Assembly (NCBI RefSeq): GCF_026427595.1
Contig: NZ_CP101527.1
Coordinates: 3,219,001-3,283,000 of the forward strand
Direction: 5' to 3'
From: Alkalimarinus sediminis
GTDB lineage: Bacteria; Pseudomonadota; Gammaproteobacteria; Pseudomonadales; Oleiphilaceae
Length of the DNA: 64,000 bases
Shown: positions 47,087 through 59,380 of the stretch, piece after piece
Layout of the letters: the number at the start of each line of letters is the position of its first letter
How positions within the stretch are numbered: position 1 is the stretch's first letter
Notes under the pieces: model-generated
Seen by the model: the letters and a program-made list of their open reading frames with translations, nothing else
What the model was told of the DNA's origin: nothing
Databases searched by the model: none
Made by a program: the position numbers and the translations under genes

Positions 47087-50000
47087 CTAGTGAAGATCTT
47101 GAAGGCGTCTAACTAGCTTCTCAGGACCAAATTTGATCGCGCGACAAAATGCTTCTCCGCCCGCCAAAGTAGTCGTATAAGTAACCTTGTGCTGCAATGC
47201 AGACTGACGTATCTGAGAAGAGTCAGCAATTGCCTGACGGCCTTCAGTAGTGTTGATAATCAGATCAATCTCATCATTCTTGATTGCATCTACAATATGA
47301 GGTCGACCTTCATTCACCTTGTTAATCTGCGCTACAACAAGACCTGCTTCTTTTAGTGCCTTGGCGGTTCCACTAGTAGCAACCAACTTAAAGCCAGCCT
47401 CTACTAAGTCTTTACCCAAGCTTACCGCTGCAACTTTATCGACATCTCTCACACTGACAAAGACCGATCCACCCGTCGGTAGAATTTCACCAGCAGCCAG
47501 AGCACCCTTGGCAAACGCCTCATCAAAACTATCACCTATCCCCATTACTTCACCCGTCGATTTCATCTCTGGGCCGAGAATCGGATCTACTCCCTGGAAC
47601 TTATTAAATGGGAATACAGACTCCTTAACACTGAAGTGTGATGGAATTATTTCTGTTGTAAACGACTGCTCTTCAAGAGACTTACCCGCCATACAACGAG
47701 CGGCTATCTTAGCCAACGAAACGCCAATGGCTTTCGATACAAACGGAACCGTTCTTGATGCACGAGGGTTAACCTCAATAACATAGATTTTTCCGTCTTG
47801 GTAAGCCAACTGAACGTTCATTAAACCAACAACACCCAACTCCAATGCCATGCGCTTAACGGTTTCTCGCATTTCATCCTGAATATCAGCTGCCAAGGTA
47901 TAAGGAGGCAAAGAACATGCAGAGTCACCAGAGTGAACACCCGCCTGTTCGATATGCTGCATAATGGCACCGATAACAACCTGCTTACCATCACTTACTG
48001 CATCAATATCAACTTCGATTGCTGCATTGAGGAAGTGATCTAGCAAGACAGGACTGTCGTTTGAAACACTTACCGCCTCACGCATGTATTTAGTGAGTTC
48101 AGCCTCGCTATACACAATTTCCATTGCTCGACCACCCAATACATAGGAAGGTCTAACAACGAGCGGGTAGCCAATCTCTTTAGCTGCAACAATACCTTCT
48201 TCAAGGCTTCTAACTGTTGCATTTGGCGGCTGAAGTATATTTAAACGTTGGATCATTCGCTGGAAGCGCTCACGATCTTCTGCTCTATCTATCGCATCTG
48301 GTGATGTTCCGATAATCGGCACACCGGCCTCTTCAAGACCTCTAGCCAGCTTCAGAGGAGTCTGGCCACCATAGTGAACTATAACCCCTTTCGGCTTTTC
48401 TAGATCAACAATTTCAAGAACATCCTCTAGCGTGATCGGCTCAAAGTATAGGCGGTCAGAGGTATCATAATCAGTTGAAACCGTCTCAGGGTTACAGTTG
48501 ATCATAATCGCTTCATAGCCGTCTTCTTTCATCGCTAGCGCAGCATGCACACAGCAGTAATCAAATTCGATACCTTGCCCGATACGGTTCGGGCCACCGC
48601 CGATAACGATAATCTTTTCACGGTCGGTCGCATCTGCCTCGCACTCTTCTTCATAAGATGAGTACATATAAGCAGTAGAGGATGCGAACTCAGCAGCACA
48701 AGTATCTACACGCTTGTAAACTGGGCGAACATTTAAGTCATGACGAAGTTTACGGAACTCTTTTTCCGAAACATCCATCAATGATGCCAAACGAGCGTCG
48801 GAGAAACCTTTACGCTTAAGCTTATAAACAAGCTCTTTGGTCATATCAGCTTTACCTAGCTGAGCGACCTTAGCTTCATCTTGAATCAAGTCTTGTATCT
48901 GAACCAAATACCAAGGATCAATACCCGAATAGTCATAAACCTCTTCGACCGACATACCGGCACGGAACGCATCACCAACATACCATACGCGCTCGGCACT
49001 TGGTGTTTTCATTTCGCGAATTAAACTTTCACGAGCATCATCAGCAGATAAGTCTTGCATTGGGTCAAAGCCACTCGCACCTACTTCAAGACCACGCAGA
49101 GCCTTTTGAATAGACTCCTGGAAGGTTCGACCAATAGCCATCACCTCACCAACAGACTTCATCTGAGTAGTAAGTCGCTTATCAGCTTGCGGGAATTTCT
49201 CGAAAGTAAAACGTGGAATCTTAGTAACCACGTAATCAATAGACGGCTCAAATGAAGCTGGAGTAGCTCCACCCGTAATATCGTTTTGCAATTCGTCTAA
49301 CGTATAACCCACCGCTAACTTGGCGGCGATTTTAGCAATCGGGAAACCTGTAGCTTTAGATGCCAACGCAGATGAACGGGAAACACGAGGGTTCATTTCG
49401 ATAATGACCATTCGGCCATCTTTAGGATTAATACCAAACTGAACGTTTGAACCACCGGTTTCGATACCGATCTCACGCAATACCGCTAGCGAGGCATTAC
49501 GCATAATCTGGTACTCTTTGTCTGTCAATGTTTGCGCAGGCGCTACAGTAATAGAGTCACCCGTATGAACACCCATTGCATCAAAGTTTTCGATGGCACA
49601 TACGATAATACAGTTATCGTTTTTGTCGCGAACGACCTCCATCTCATACTCTTTCCAACCGATTAGCGACTCATCAATCAACAACTCACTAGTAGGAGAC
49701 AAATCTAACCCGCGAGCACAAATCTCTTCGAACTCATCACGGTTATAGGCGATTCCACCACCAGTTCCACCCATTGTAAAAGAGGGACGAATAATACAAG
49801 GAAAACCTAAGTTATCCAAAACCTGGAGAGACTCTTCCATGCTATGAGCAATTGCTGATCGAGGAGTGCTAAGACCGATAGCCTTCATCGCCTTATCAAA
49901 GCGCTCACGATCTTCCGCTTTATCGATCGCATCGGCATCGGCACCGATCATTTCAACATTGTATTTTTCAAGAACGCCATGACGCTCCAAATCAAGCGCA

Positions 50001-50293
50001 CAGTTCAGAGCAGTTTGACCACCCATTGTTGGCAATACAGCATCAGGACGCTCTTTTTCTATAATCTTTTCGACTGTCTTCCATGTAATAGGCTCTATAT
50101 ATGTAGAGTCAGCCATCGCAGGGTCAGTCATTATAGTCGCAGGGTTCGAGTTAACCAGAATGACCCGAAAGCCCTCCTCTCTAAGAGCTTTACAAGCCTG
50201 CGCTCCAGAATAGTCAAATTCACAGGCCTGACCAATAACAATCGGGCCAGCACCTAAAATCAAAATACTCTTAAGGTCGGTACGCTTTGGCAT
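47087..50293 (-). CDS. carB: Carbamoyl-phosphate synthase, large subunit
   Basis: About 1068 aa from ATG 50293 ([20 protein letters not shown]), where it aligns with other CarB proteins; 21 extra codons to 50356 are unlikely. Two ATP-grasp halves (about 1-400 and 555-935), each with MGGTGGG-like and RxSR loops, an oligomerisation domain between, and the C-terminal allosteric MGS domain (from about 935). Makes carbamoyl phosphate for arginine and pyrimidines with CarA. 201 bases separate it from carA; no ORF sits between. Confidence 0.97.
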   Translation of the reverse strand: MPKRTDLKSILILGAGPIVIGQACEFDYSGAQACKALREEGFRVILVNSNPATIMTDPAMADSTYIEPITWKTVEKIIEKERPDAVLPTMGGQTALNCALDLERHGVLEKYNVEMIGADADAIDKAEDRERFDKAMKAIGLSTPRSAIAHSMEESLQVLDNLGFPCIIRPSFTMGGTGGGIAYNRDEFEEICARGLDLSPTSELLIDESLIGWKEYEMEVVRDKNDNCIIVCAIENFDAMGVHTGDSITVAPAQTLTDKEYQIMRNASLAVLREIGIETGGSNVQFGINPKDGRMVIIEMNPRVSRSSALASKATGFPIAKIAAKLAVGYTLDELQNDITGGATPASFEPSIDYVVTKIPRFTFEKFPQADKRLTTQMKSVGEVMAIGRTFQESIQKALRGLEVGASGFDPMQDLSADDARESLIREMKTPSAERVWYVGDAFRAGMSVEEVYDYSGIDPWYLVQIQDLIQDEAKVAQLGKADMTKELVYKLKRKGFSDARLASLMDVSEKEFRKLRHDLNVRPVYKRVDTCAAEFASSTAYMYSSYEEECEADATDREKIIVIGGGPNRIGQGIEFDYCCVHAALAMKEDGYEAIMINCNPETVSTDYDTSDRLYFEPITLEDVLEIVDLEKPKGVIVHYGGQTPLKLARGLEEAGVPIIGTSPDAIDRAEDRERFQRMIQRLNILQPPNATVRSLEEGIVAAKEIGYPLVVRPSYVLGGRAMEIVYSEAELTKYMREAVSVSNDSPVLLDHFLNAAIEVDIDAVSDGKQVVIGAIMQHIEQAGVHSGDSACSLPPYTLAADIQDEMRETVKRMALELGVVGLMNVQLAYQDGKIYVIEVNPRASRTVPFVSKAIGVSLAKIAARCMAGKSLEEQSFTTEIIPSHFSVKESVFPFNKFQGVDPILGPEMKSTGEVMGIGDSFDEAFAKGALAAGEILPTGGSVFVSVRDVDKVAAVSLGKDLVEAGFKLVATSGTAKALKEAGLVVAQINKVNEGRPHIVDAIKNDEIDLIINTTEGRQAIADSSQIRQSALQHKVTYTTTLAGGEAFCRAIKFGPEKLVRRLQDLH

Positions 50294-50430
50294 AGAATTC
50301 AATCCATCTATATCTGTTTTAATCCAGGCTCTCGCGATAAGCGAAAACCCAGTCAATAAACGTTGCTATCATTCCGAATGTTTTCACATAGGAAGACAGC
50401 GTAAAATCGCATGGTTGATTAGCAGCAGCC

Positions 50431-50455
50431 GACCGTTAAAAAACAGGTAACGGTC
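50431..50455. repeat. Hairpin in the carA-carB spacer
   Basis: GACCGTTA (50431-50438) and TAACGGTC (50448-50455), loop of 9. No T-run. The wide carA-carB gap (201 bases) may hold an independent carB promoter or processing site, but no consensus promoter stands out. Confidence 0.45.
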
Positions 50456-50494
50456 AACACACTCTAGCTATCATTCAAGATGTCGCCAAAGCAA

Positions 50495-51631
50495 CTACGA
50501 ACGATACTCTTTTATCAACTCTATAAACTGGTCAAACAGCGGTGCAACATCATGGGGACCAGGACTTGCTTCAGGGTGCCCTTGGAAGCTAAATGCTGGC
50601 GTATCTGTTCTGCGAATACCTTGCAACGAACCATCAAACAAAGACTTATGGGTTGCTTCTATATGATCAGGTAGTGACGCTTCATCAACAGCAAAACCAT
50701 GGTTTTGACTAGTTATCATCACCGTACCATCGGTCAAACACTGAACAGGGTGGTTTGCACCATGATGCCCAAATTTCATTTTTAATGTCTGAGCCCCACT
50801 CGCCAATGCCAATAATTGATGACCTAAGCAGATGCCAAAAACCGGCACCTTAGCAGCAAGTACTTCTTTGATAGCGGCAATTGCATAGTCACATGGCTCT
50901 GGATCACCAGGACCATTGGATAAGAAAACACCATCAGGGTTCATTGCCAAGACTTCTGCTGCAGGTGTCTGCGCAGGAACAACAGTCAAACGACAACCAC
51001 GATCAGCAAGCATTCTAAGAATGTTGTGTTTTACTCCGTAGTCATACGCGACAACATGGAATGATTGATCTTGATTCTGCCCGTACCCTGAAACCAAATC
51101 CCAACTCGACTCATCCCAAGATGATATTTCAGTTCGAGTTACCTCTTTGGCTAAATCCATTCCTTTTAACCCAGGGAACGCTTTAGCAGCTTTCAACGCA
51201 TCTTCTTCTGAAATCGAGTCACCCGCAATAATACAGCCGTTCAAAGCACCTTTTTCGCGAAGAATTCGGGTTAAACGACGAGTATCAATATCCGCAATGG
51301 CGACAATATTATTTTCAGTAAGATATTCGTCCAGTGATTTCTCTGAACGCCAGTTGCTAGCAACTAAAGGTAAATCACGAATCACGAGGCCTGCTGCCGA
51401 TACAGAATCGGACTCAACATCTTCAGAATTAACCCCTGTGTTCCCGATATGTGGATAGGTTAGGGTTACAATCTGGCGGGCATAAGATGGGTCAGTCAGG
51501 ATCTCCTGATAGCCGGTCATGGATGTATTAAAAACCACTTCTCCGCTAGATTGCCCATTTGCACCGATAGAAACCCCCTTAAAGATACTTCCATCTTCAA
51601 GGGCAAGAATTGCAGGTTTAGTCAACGCCAT
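50495..51631 (-). CDS. carA: Carbamoyl-phosphate synthase, small subunit
   Basis: 378 aa. N-terminal small domain, then class I glutamine amidotransferase domain with nucleophile Cys in VFGICLGHQ and the His/Glu pair in [13 protein letters not shown]. Hydrolyses glutamine and passes ammonia to CarB. ATG 51631 has AAAGAGGAAA-type ribosome site on the minus strand. Confidence 0.97.
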   Translation of the reverse strand: MALTKPAILALEDGSIFKGVSIGANGQSSGEVVFNTSMTGYQEILTDPSYARQIVTLTYPHIGNTGVNSEDVESDSVSAAGLVIRDLPLVASNWRSEKSLDEYLTENNIVAIADIDTRRLTRILREKGALNGCIIAGDSISEEDALKAAKAFPGLKGMDLAKEVTRTEISSWDESSWDLVSGYGQNQDQSFHVVAYDYGVKHNILRMLADRGCRLTVVPAQTPAAEVLAMNPDGVFLSNGPGDPEPCDYAIAAIKEVLAAKVPVFGICLGHQLLALASGAQTLKMKFGHHGANHPVQCLTDGTVMITSQNHGFAVDEASLPDHIEATHKSLFDGSLQGIRRTDTPAFSFQGHPEASPGPHDVAPLFDQFIELIKEYRS

Positions 51632-51683
51632 TTCCTCTTTAAATCGATTGGCCAGGGCTTATAAAACACCGATTCAATTTGTA

Positions 51684-51722
51684 AAAAAGCGAGATGGGGA
51701 AAAACACCCCATCTCGCTTTTT
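51684..51722 (-). terminator. Terminator between dapB and carA
   Basis: A 16-bp perfect stem AAAAAGCGAGATGGGG/CCCCATCTCGCTTTTT, loop of 7, with T-runs on both strands. It lies 185 bases after dapB and 53 bases before carA, so it may end dapB transcripts or attenuate carA. Confidence 0.85.
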
Positions 51723-51906
51723 ATTATGAATTCCAGTAACAGTTCAAATACGACTTACACTCTGCATATTTATTGAACCCGAGCATGCCTAATACACCAA
51801 GCCAAAAGATCTTAGCCACACTCAAACTCTATCATTTTACTGCTTATTCACTTTTATGTCTACGAATCAATTAACTCTTTTGGGCTAAACAAGCAAAACA
51901 TCGAGA

Positions 51907-52713
<807 letters not shown>

Positions 52714-52756
52714 TCAACTCTCTCTTAACCAACAACAAATGAATTATATAATAGTC

Positions 52757-52782
52757 AAAAAAAACGGGGCATGTAGCCCCGA
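52757..52782 (-). terminator. Terminator of dnaJ
   Basis: CGGGGC (52765-52770), loop ATGTA, GCCCCG (52776-52781), with an eight-base T-run on the minus strand. Placed about 45 bases after the dnaJ stop. Confidence 0.88.
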
Positions 52783-52824
52783 ATTTTATCTAGCACCTAA
52801 CTTCTAGAACCAAAACCCTAGAGA

Positions 52825-53958
52825 TTAAAACTTCATATCTTCAAAGAAGTTTTTCACACCCTCAAACCATGAATGCTTGTGCGGTGCGTGCTGACTATCG
52901 CCGCCAGACTCCATAGTGGTCTGCAACTCTTTCAGCAAATCTTTTTGCTTCTTATTCAAGTTTACAGGCGTCTCTACTGTTACACGACACAACAAGTCGC
53001 CCGCCCCGCCACCGCGAACCGGCGCTACACCTTTACCGCGCAATCTAAATAATTTACCTGTTTGCGTCTCTGCTGGAACTTTAAGCTTAACTCGGCCGTT
53101 TAGCGTCGGCACTTCCAGCTCACCACCCAGCGCAGCATCTACAAACGTGATTGGCACATCGCAATACAAGTTCTTACCATCCCGCACAAAAATAGCATGC
53201 TCTCTGACCGCTATCTGCACATATAGATCACCAGATGGCCCACCTTGAGCACCAGCCTCTCCTTCTCCAGCAAGACGAATTCTGTCACCCGTATCAACAC
53301 CGGCAGGCACTTTAACAGAAAGTGTCTTCTGCTCTTCTTTTAAGCCAGCGCCATGACAACTTTTACATGGCTTTTTGATAACTTTGCCACGGCCTCGACA
53401 GTGCGGACACGTCTGCTGCACAGAAAAGAAACCTTGCTGCATACGCACCTGACCCGCGCCATGACAGGTGCCGCAAGTTTCAGGTTTAGACCCCTTCTCA
53501 GCACCACTACCATCACACTCAGTACAATTAACCTGCGTAGGCACCCGTATCTTAACGGTTGTACCTTTAACCGCATCTTCTAGATCTAGATCTAATGTAT
53601 ATCTTAGATCAGCTCCTCGCGTGGTACGACTGCGTCCACCACCTCCGCCGCCACCGAATATATCACCAAAAACATCACCAAAAATGTCGCTAAAATTACC
53701 GCTTCCGCCGCCAAAGCCGCCGCCAGCACTACCATCAACGCCTGCATGACCAAATTGATCATAAGCAGCTCGTTTTTCTGAATCGGAAAGCACTTCATAG
53801 GCTTCAGTAGCCTCTTTGAACTTGCTCTCGGCATCCTTATCATCAGGATTTCGATCAGGATGGAACTTCATCGCCAGTCGTCGATAGGCTTTTTTAACTT
53901 CTTTCTCGTCGGCGGACTTCGACACGCCGAGGATCTCGTAATAATCTCGCTTTGACAT
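52825..53958 (-). CDS. dnaJ: Chaperone protein DnaJ
   Basis: 377 aa. J domain (1-70) with HPD in KFHPDRN, Gly/Phe-rich region (about 75-110), four CxxCxGxG zinc motifs ([32 protein letters not shown], about 145-215) and C-terminal substrate domains. Type I Hsp40, stimulates DnaK ATPase. Separated from dnaK by 209 bases with a GC hairpin. Confidence 0.97.
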   Translation of the reverse strand: MSKRDYYEILGVSKSADEKEVKKAYRRLAMKFHPDRNPDDKDAESKFKEATEAYEVLSDSEKRAAYDQFGHAGVDGSAGGGFGGGSGNFSDIFGDVFGDIFGGGGGGGRSRTTRGADLRYTLDLDLEDAVKGTTVKIRVPTQVNCTECDGSGAEKGSKPETCGTCHGAGQVRMQQGFFSVQQTCPHCRGRGKVIKKPCKSCHGAGLKEEQKTLSVKVPAGVDTGDRIRLAGEGEAGAQGGPSGDLYVQIAVREHAIFVRDGKNLYCDVPITFVDAALGGELEVPTLNGRVKLKVPAETQTGKLFRLRGKGVAPVRGGGAGDLLCRVTVETPVNLNKKQKDLLKELQTTMESGGDSQHAPHKHSWFEGVKNFFEDMKF

Positions 53959-54078
53959 AAGTGCTCTGCTGCGCTTCAGTTCTGTTCAATTCTGGTAGCC
54001 AAGAGAGCCAACGAAACAATAGTTACGTGGCAAAACTCTCTCAAACTACATTAAATCTCTAATTGCTCTATAGCACAA

Positions 54079-54099
54079 CGCGGGAGTAAAACCCCCGCG
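54079..54099. terminator. GC-rich hairpin between dnaK and dnaJ
   Basis: CGCGGG (54079-54084) and CCCGCG (54094-54099) with a 9-base loop in the 209-base spacer. Only short T-runs nearby, so likely partial termination or mRNA processing. Confidence 0.5.
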
Positions 54100-54167
54100 C
54101 CACTGCTTAACAGTATAACCCAGACCCCAACCACCCGGATACACCCAGATGGCTGAGAGTTAAGCTA

Positions 54168-56090
54168 TTACTTTTTATCATCCTTAACTTCTTCAAACTC
54201 CGCATCAACCACATCTTCTTGCGACTGTGCGTTTTCACCTTCCGGTGCGCCTTGGGCACCTTCTGCAGCCTGAGCCTGCTCAGCGTACAGTTTTTCAGCC
54301 AGTTTAGATGAAGCCTCAGTCAGCTTCTGAGTTTTAGCTTCGATATCTTCCTTGTCATCACCTTTGATTGCTTCTTCAAGCTCAGCAATAGCGGCTTCAA
54401 TCTGCTCTTTCTCTTCAGCTGTCGCTTTATCTCCAGCCTCATCTAGCGTTTTCTTAACCGCGTGAATCATGCCGTCAGCCTGGTTGCGAACAGTAATAAG
54501 CTCTTCGAACTTACGATCTTCCTCAGCATGACTTTCAGCATCCTGAACCATGCTTTCAACTTCATCATCCGACAAACCAGAGGATGCCTTGATAACGATA
54601 GACTGCTCTTTACCGGTCGCCTTATCTTTTGCTGATACGTTCAAAATACCGTTCGCATCGATATCAAAAGTAACTTCGATCTGAGGCACACCACGTGGAG
54701 CCGGTGGAATATCTGCCAAATCGAAACGACCTAGTGATTTGTTTTGTGCTGCTTGCTTACGCTCACCCTGAACAACATGAATAGTTACAGCAGACTGGTT
54801 GTCATCGGCCGTTGAAAACACCTGCGACTTCTTAGAAGGAATCGTAGTGTTTTTGTCGATCAATGCAGTCGCCACTCCACCCATGGTTTCAATACCTAGT
54901 GTCAGAGGAGTAACATCAAGTAGCAATACGTCAGTTACATCACCAGACAATACACCCGCCTGAATTGCTGCACCAATAGCAACCGCTTCATCTGGGTTAA
55001 CATCCTTACGAGGCTCTTTACCAAAGAATGCCTCAACCTGCGCTTGAACCAATGGCATACGAGACTGACCACCCACCAAGATAACATCATCAATTTCTGA
55101 TGCGCTAAGGCCAGAATCTTTAAGTGCCATTTTACATGGCTCCAAGCTACGCATTACAAGCTCTTCTACCAAGGACTCCAGCTTAGCACGAGTCACCTTA
55201 ACATTAAGGTGCTTAGGCCCAGTCTGGTCTGCAGTGATGTAAGGCAAGTTAACATCAGTCTGCTGAGAGCTAGAAAGCTCAACTTTTGCTTTTTCAGCAG
55301 CCTCTTTCAAACGCTGCATCGCTAATGGGTCACCCGTTAGATCAATACCGCTATCTTTCTTGAACTCTGCCGCAAGGTACTCGATCAGACGTGAGTCAAA
55401 ATCTTCACCACCCAAGAATGTGTCACCGTTAGTCGCTAACACTTCAAACTGCATCTCACCATCAACATCTGCAATTTCGATGATAGAAATATCAAAAGTA
55501 CCACCACCCAAGTCGTAAACAGCAATAGTAGAATCGCCACCACGCTTATCAAGACCGTATGCAAGTGCTGCAGCAGTCGGCTCGTTGATGATACGCTTAA
55601 CTTCCAAACCAGCGATACGGCCAGCATCTTTAGTCGCTTGACGCTGAGAGTCGTTAAAATAAGCAGGTACAGTGATAACTGCTTCTGTCACAGGCTCACC
55701 TAAATAATCTTCAGCAGTCTTCTTCATCTTTTTCAAGATTTCAGCAGACACCTGAGGTGGCGCTTTTTTGTCGCCTTTAATATCTACCCAAGCATCACCA
55801 TTGTCAGCTTTCGCGATAGTGTAAGGCACCATCTCGATATCTTTTTGTACAACGTCATCTTCAAAACGACGACCAATTAGACGCTTGATAGCGAACAATG
55901 TATTTGTCGGGTTAGTAACAGACTGACGCTTTGCAGACTGACCAACTAACACCTCATCATCGGTGTAAGCTACAATAGAAGGGGTGGTACGATCGCCTTC
56001 TGCGTTCTCAATTACTCGTGCCTTCTCACCATCTAGGATAGCAACACATGAGTTTGTGGTTCCTAAATCGATACCTATAATTTTGCCCAT
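54168..56090 (-). CDS. dnaK: Chaperone protein DnaK (Hsp70)
   Basis: 640 aa. N-terminal ATPase signature [13 protein letters not shown], phosphate loops [13 protein letters not shown] and [11 protein letters not shown], the interdomain linker [10 protein letters not shown], a beta-sandwich substrate domain and a Gln/Glu-rich lid ending in [11 protein letters not shown]. Central heat-shock foldase with GrpE and DnaJ. A second sigma32-like promoter precedes it (56243-56271). Confidence 0.98.
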   Translation of the reverse strand: MGKIIGIDLGTTNSCVAILDGEKARVIENAEGDRTTPSIVAYTDDEVLVGQSAKRQSVTNPTNTLFAIKRLIGRRFEDDVVQKDIEMVPYTIAKADNGDAWVDIKGDKKAPPQVSAEILKKMKKTAEDYLGEPVTEAVITVPAYFNDSQRQATKDAGRIAGLEVKRIINEPTAAALAYGLDKRGGDSTIAVYDLGGGTFDISIIEIADVDGEMQFEVLATNGDTFLGGEDFDSRLIEYLAAEFKKDSGIDLTGDPLAMQRLKEAAEKAKVELSSSQQTDVNLPYITADQTGPKHLNVKVTRAKLESLVEELVMRSLEPCKMALKDSGLSASEIDDVILVGGQSRMPLVQAQVEAFFGKEPRKDVNPDEAVAIGAAIQAGVLSGDVTDVLLLDVTPLTLGIETMGGVATALIDKNTTIPSKKSQVFSTADDNQSAVTIHVVQGERKQAAQNKSLGRFDLADIPPAPRGVPQIEVTFDIDANGILNVSAKDKATGKEQSIVIKASSGLSDDEVESMVQDAESHAEEDRKFEELITVRNQADGMIHAVKKTLDEAGDKATAEEKEQIEAAIAELEEAIKGDDKEDIEAKTQKLTEASSKLAEKLYAEQAQAAEGAQGAPEGENAQSQEDVVDAEFEEVKDDKK

Positions 56091-56242
56091 TTATATACTC
56101 CAAGCCTAATTTCGTAATAACTCTAATCAGTTGAAATGCGCGTTCAATTACTCGCACATTTCGTTCTTTATCTGTTCGGCGTTTCTGCGATATCAGTTAC
56201 CTTAATCATCAGAAACTGCCTGTCTCATTTGGATTACTGTCC

Positions 56243-56271
56243 TATATTGGCCTCAAATTATTTATTTCAAG
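56243..56271 (-). promoter_or_regulatory. Second sigma32-like promoter in front of dnaK
   Basis: Minus strand CTTGAAA (56271-56265), 14-base spacer, CCAATATA (56250-56243). The -35 is perfect and the -10 weaker than consensus CCCCATNT. The -35 overlaps the grpE stop codon. Confidence 0.5.
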
Positions 56272-56890
56272 CCTTTTCATCGATTTTTGCAGAACCTTTT
56301 GCAACCATAACCATTGCCGGACGGATCAAGCGCCCATTCAACGTGTAACCTTTTTGTATAACCGCAATAACAGAATTAGGCTCTGCATCCGGCGCATCCA
56401 CCATAGACATTGCTTCATGAAGAGCTGGGTCAAACGGTTCGCCCACGGGGTCAACAGGCTCAACACTAAACTTTTTAAGGCTCGCCATTAGGATTGAAAG
56501 AGTCATTTCAACGCCCTCAACCAGAGCGCTCTTTTCACCCTCGCCAGACTGACTGCTTTCTATCGTCTTTTCTAGGCTATCAACAACCGGCAACAACTCC
56601 TTAGAAAACTTCTCTAGGGCAAACTTATGAGCCTTTTCTACATCTTTTTCAGCCCGTCGTCTGATATTCTGTGCATCTGCCGTAGCGCGTAATGCCTGAT
56701 CCTTCAACCCAGAAATTTCTTCTTGAAGTAGCAGAGCTTCTTTTTGCCAATCTTTGTCACCTTCTGGCGTAGCTTCAGTACCTTCAGAGTCTGCAGATTG
56801 AACATCCTGCTCCATTTCAGTTTCTAACACCTCATGATCGTGCGGTGTTTGTTCAGGATTACTATCAACCTTCTCTTCTTCTACACTCAT
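56267..56890 (-). CDS. grpE: Nucleotide exchange factor GrpE
   Basis: 207 aa. Acidic N-terminus, long coiled coil (about 50-115, containing ALRATADAQNIRRRAEKDVEKAHKFA) and a C-terminal beta domain (NGRLIRPAMVMVAKG). Nucleotide exchanger for DnaK and thermosensor. First gene of grpE-dnaK-dnaJ with a near-perfect sigma32 promoter upstream. Confidence 0.97.
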   Translation of the reverse strand: MSVEEEKVDSNPEQTPHDHEVLETEMEQDVQSADSEGTEATPEGDKDWQKEALLLQEEISGLKDQALRATADAQNIRRRAEKDVEKAHKFALEKFSKELLPVVDSLEKTIESSQSGEGEKSALVEGVEMTLSILMASLKKFSVEPVDPVGEPFDPALHEAMSMVDAPDAEPNSVIAVIQKGYTLNGRLIRPAMVMVAKGSAKIDEKA

Positions 56891-56947
56891 TCAGTGTTCT
56901 CCCACTCTTGTAGACCGTTAAACCGAAATCAATAATTCAAGTGCCCT

Positions 56948-56976
56948 ATATGGGGCTTCTGTTAAGCAGTTTCAAG
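56948..56976 (-). promoter_or_regulatory. sigma32 heat-shock promoter of grpE
   Basis: Minus strand CTTGAAA (56976-56970), 14-base spacer, CCCCATAT (56955-56948). Both elements match the sigma32 consensus. Transcript start expected near 56941, about 50 bases before grpE. Confidence 0.8.
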
Positions 56977-57039
56977 GGCTGATTTTTAACCTATTTTCAA
57001 GAGAGTTTGATATTTTTTCTTTTTTTAAAATTTCAGATA

Positions 57040-57084
57040 TTGACTCTATTACAATTTTCGCCATACTACTGTACATCCAAACAT
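57040..57084 (+). promoter_or_regulatory. LexA-regulated (SOS) promoter of recN
   Basis: TTGACT (57040-57045), 16-base spacer, CATACT (57062-57067), overlapped downstream by CTGTACATCCAAACAT (57069-57084). The latter matches CTG-N10-CAG of LexA boxes at five of six key bases, only the last base differing. recN is a classic SOS gene. Confidence 0.6.
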
Positions 57085-57115
57085 ATTTTTAGCCTTCTTA
57101 ATAACGGAGTCACTC

Positions 57116-58810
57116 ATGCTAACTCAACTTACAGTGGATAATCTGGCTATCGCCGATCACATTGAACTGTTCTTTGAACGCGGCATGAGCGTTATTACCG
57201 GTGAGACAGGAGCAGGAAAATCAATCATTCTTGACGCTCTAGGACTAACACTCGGCGATAGAGCCGATAGCGGCCTTGTTAGGCATGGCGCAGATAGAGC
57301 AGATATTACGGCGGTATTTGATATAAGTAACATTCCTGCTGCAAAAACATGGCTTAAAGCTAACGACCTCGATAATGGCGGCAACTTAGACAATCAAGAT
57401 GAGTGCATTCTGCGCAGAGTCATCACTAGCGAAGGACGATCCAGGGGCTACATAAACGGGCAACCAAGCGCATTAAGCAACCTGCGAGAAGTAGGTGAAA
57501 TGTTAATTGATATTCATAGCCAGCATGAGCACCAGTCTCTACTTAAAAAAGAGACTCATCGACGTCTCATTGATGAATATGGGGATCTAAAAAATCCAGC
57601 TGAAACAGTAGCCAAACAATATAAGCAGTGGCACGAAAAAGCTCAAAAACTAGAGCAGTTGCAAAACAATCAAGATGAACAAGATGCAAGGCTTCAACTG
57701 CTCAAATATCAAGTTAAAGAACTCAATGAATTAGGGCTGGCGCCAGATGAGTTACCAGAGCTTGAAAAAGAGCAACAATCACTGAGCCATGCAGAACAAC
57801 TACTAAACAGCGGGCATGAAGTAATTCAGGCATGCACTGAAGGAGAGTCGACAGCACAGTCGATACTATCTCATGCACTCCACACACTAGAAACACTGCC
57901 TGTTAAACATGAGTCGCTATCTGAAGCTCAAAACTTACTATCAGAAGCACTTATTCAAGTAGAAGAGGCGAGTCATAGTATTCGAGGCTTTGTTGACAAT
58001 TTTGATATCGACCCTACCCGTCTTCAAGAAGTAGACGAAAGGTTAAGCGCCATCTACCAAATGGCTCGCAAGCATAAAACCACACCTGAAGAGCTAACCA
58101 CATTACATCAAACACTAACCGATGAGCTAAAGTCTTTTGAAGAAGGTGACGGTAACATCGAAGCCTTAACCGCTGAAACCGCAGCACTGGCTGAAAAATA
58201 TATGAGCACCGCCAAAAAACTAAGCCAATCACGCGCTAAAACAGCACTAGCACTAGACAAAAAGATTGCTCGCCAGTTGGCTGAATTAGGCATGCCCTCG
58301 GTTAAGTTTATTACACAAATCACACCACTCCCTGACAACATGTATACTCGTAATGGCCTTGAAGATATCGAATTTTTAGTGAGCGCAAACCCTGGGCAAC
58401 CACCCAAACCACTCAATAAGGTCGCTTCAGGTGGTGAGCTTTCGCGTATCAGCTTAGCTATTCAAGTAGTCACGGCTCAAACATCAGCTATACCGACCTT
58501 AGTATTCGATGAAGTAGACGTAGGTATTGGAGGCGGCACTGCAGAGGTAGTAGGCCGCCTGCTGCGAGCATTAGGCGAGAAAGGTCAAGCACTCTGCATA
58601 ACACACCAACCTCAAGTCGCCTCACAGGGTCACCACCACTTATTTGTGAGTAAACAGACCAAGAAAAACGAAACCCACTCAAAAATCACGTCATTAAGTG
58701 AACAGGGTCGAACAGAAGAGGTGGCACGAATGCTGGGAGGAATCAATATGACAGAGCAGACACTTGCTCATGCGCGCGAAATGCTTAATGCAGCCCCAAT
58801 AGAAGCTTAA
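57116..58810 (+). CDS. recN: DNA repair protein RecN
   Basis: 564 aa SMC-like ATPase: Walker A GETGAGKS near residue 29, long coiled-coil arms (about 155-365) and C-terminal signature ASGGELSRISLAIQVV with Walker B TLVFDEVDVGIGG. Acts in double-strand break repair. Divergent from grpE and convergent with fur, sharing the Pseudomonas arrangement. Confidence 0.97.
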   Translation: MLTQLTVDNLAIADHIELFFERGMSVITGETGAGKSIILDALGLTLGDRADSGLVRHGADRADITAVFDISNIPAAKTWLKANDLDNGGNLDNQDECILRRVITSEGRSRGYINGQPSALSNLREVGEMLIDIHSQHEHQSLLKKETHRRLIDEYGDLKNPAETVAKQYKQWHEKAQKLEQLQNNQDEQDARLQLLKYQVKELNELGLAPDELPELEKEQQSLSHAEQLLNSGHEVIQACTEGESTAQSILSHALHTLETLPVKHESLSEAQNLLSEALIQVEEASHSIRGFVDNFDIDPTRLQEVDERLSAIYQMARKHKTTPEELTTLHQTLTDELKSFEEGDGNIEALTAETAALAEKYMSTAKKLSQSRAKTALALDKKIARQLAELGMPSVKFITQITPLPDNMYTRNGLEDIEFLVSANPGQPPKPLNKVASGGELSRISLAIQVVTAQTSAIPTLVFDEVDVGIGGGTAEVVGRLLRALGEKGQALCITHQPQVASQGHHHLFVSKQTKKNETHSKITSLSEQGRTEEVARMLGGINMTEQTLAHAREMLNAAPIEA

Positions 58811-58838
58811 GTTCTATGGGGGCTGATGTCATAATCGG

Positions 58839-59246
58839 CTATTTTTTAGGTTTTACGTAAAGAGTAAGGCTATGGTCTATTAGCTCAAAACCATGCTCTT
58901 CCGCAATTTCATGTTGCCTGCGCTCAATGACAGGGTCACAAAATTCAATCACCTTACCAGATTGAGCACACACCATATGATCATGATGATCATCGGTAGC
59001 CAATTCAAATACTGCGTGCCCACCCTCAAAGTTATGGCGCAACACCAAACCCGCACTTTCAAACTGGGTTAATACTCGATAAACCGTCGCTAAGCCAACA
59101 TCTTCTCCGGCATCCAACAATGCTTTATATACATCTTCAGCACTCATATGGTGTTCATCTGCATTTTCGAGCATATTAAGAATTTTAACGCGAGGCAGAG
59201 TAACTTTTAGACCCGCTTTACGCAGCTCATGATTTTCTTGGACCAT
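58839..59246 (-). CDS. fur: Ferric uptake regulator Fur
   Basis: 135 aa. Winged-helix N-terminus (LRKAGLKVTLPRVKILNML), then the metal-site region HHDHMVC and EFCDPVIERRQHEIAEEHGFE. The second Cys of the enteric CxxC is missing (CAQS), the Pseudomonas-type Fur pattern, and there is no His/Cys-rich tail. Iron-dependent repressor, monocistronic and divergent from bamE. Confidence 0.96.
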   Translation of the reverse strand: MVQENHELRKAGLKVTLPRVKILNMLENADEHHMSAEDVYKALLDAGEDVGLATVYRVLTQFESAGLVLRHNFEGGHAVFELATDDHHDHMVCAQSGKVIEFCDPVIERRQHEIAEEHGFELIDHSLTLYVKPKK

Positions 59247-59380
59247 ACTTATACACCAAAGGCTTAAAGATTCGACAAAACATTAAAATAACTACCTGAT
59301 AGATTATATCTCTTCGCAGTTAGCGAGAACTTCAGGTATCATTCAAAAGATTCGCCAAAGATAGTGGAATTCGTTTTCAG

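Noticed and set aside
47319-47786. 155-aa open frame antisense to carB
   Set aside because: Mirror of the conserved CarB coding frame; low-complexity Ser/Ala/Thr translation.
59247-59380. Fur box in the fur-bamE spacer
   Set aside because: Only weak AT-rich resemblance to the 19-bp consensus; not enough symmetric matches.
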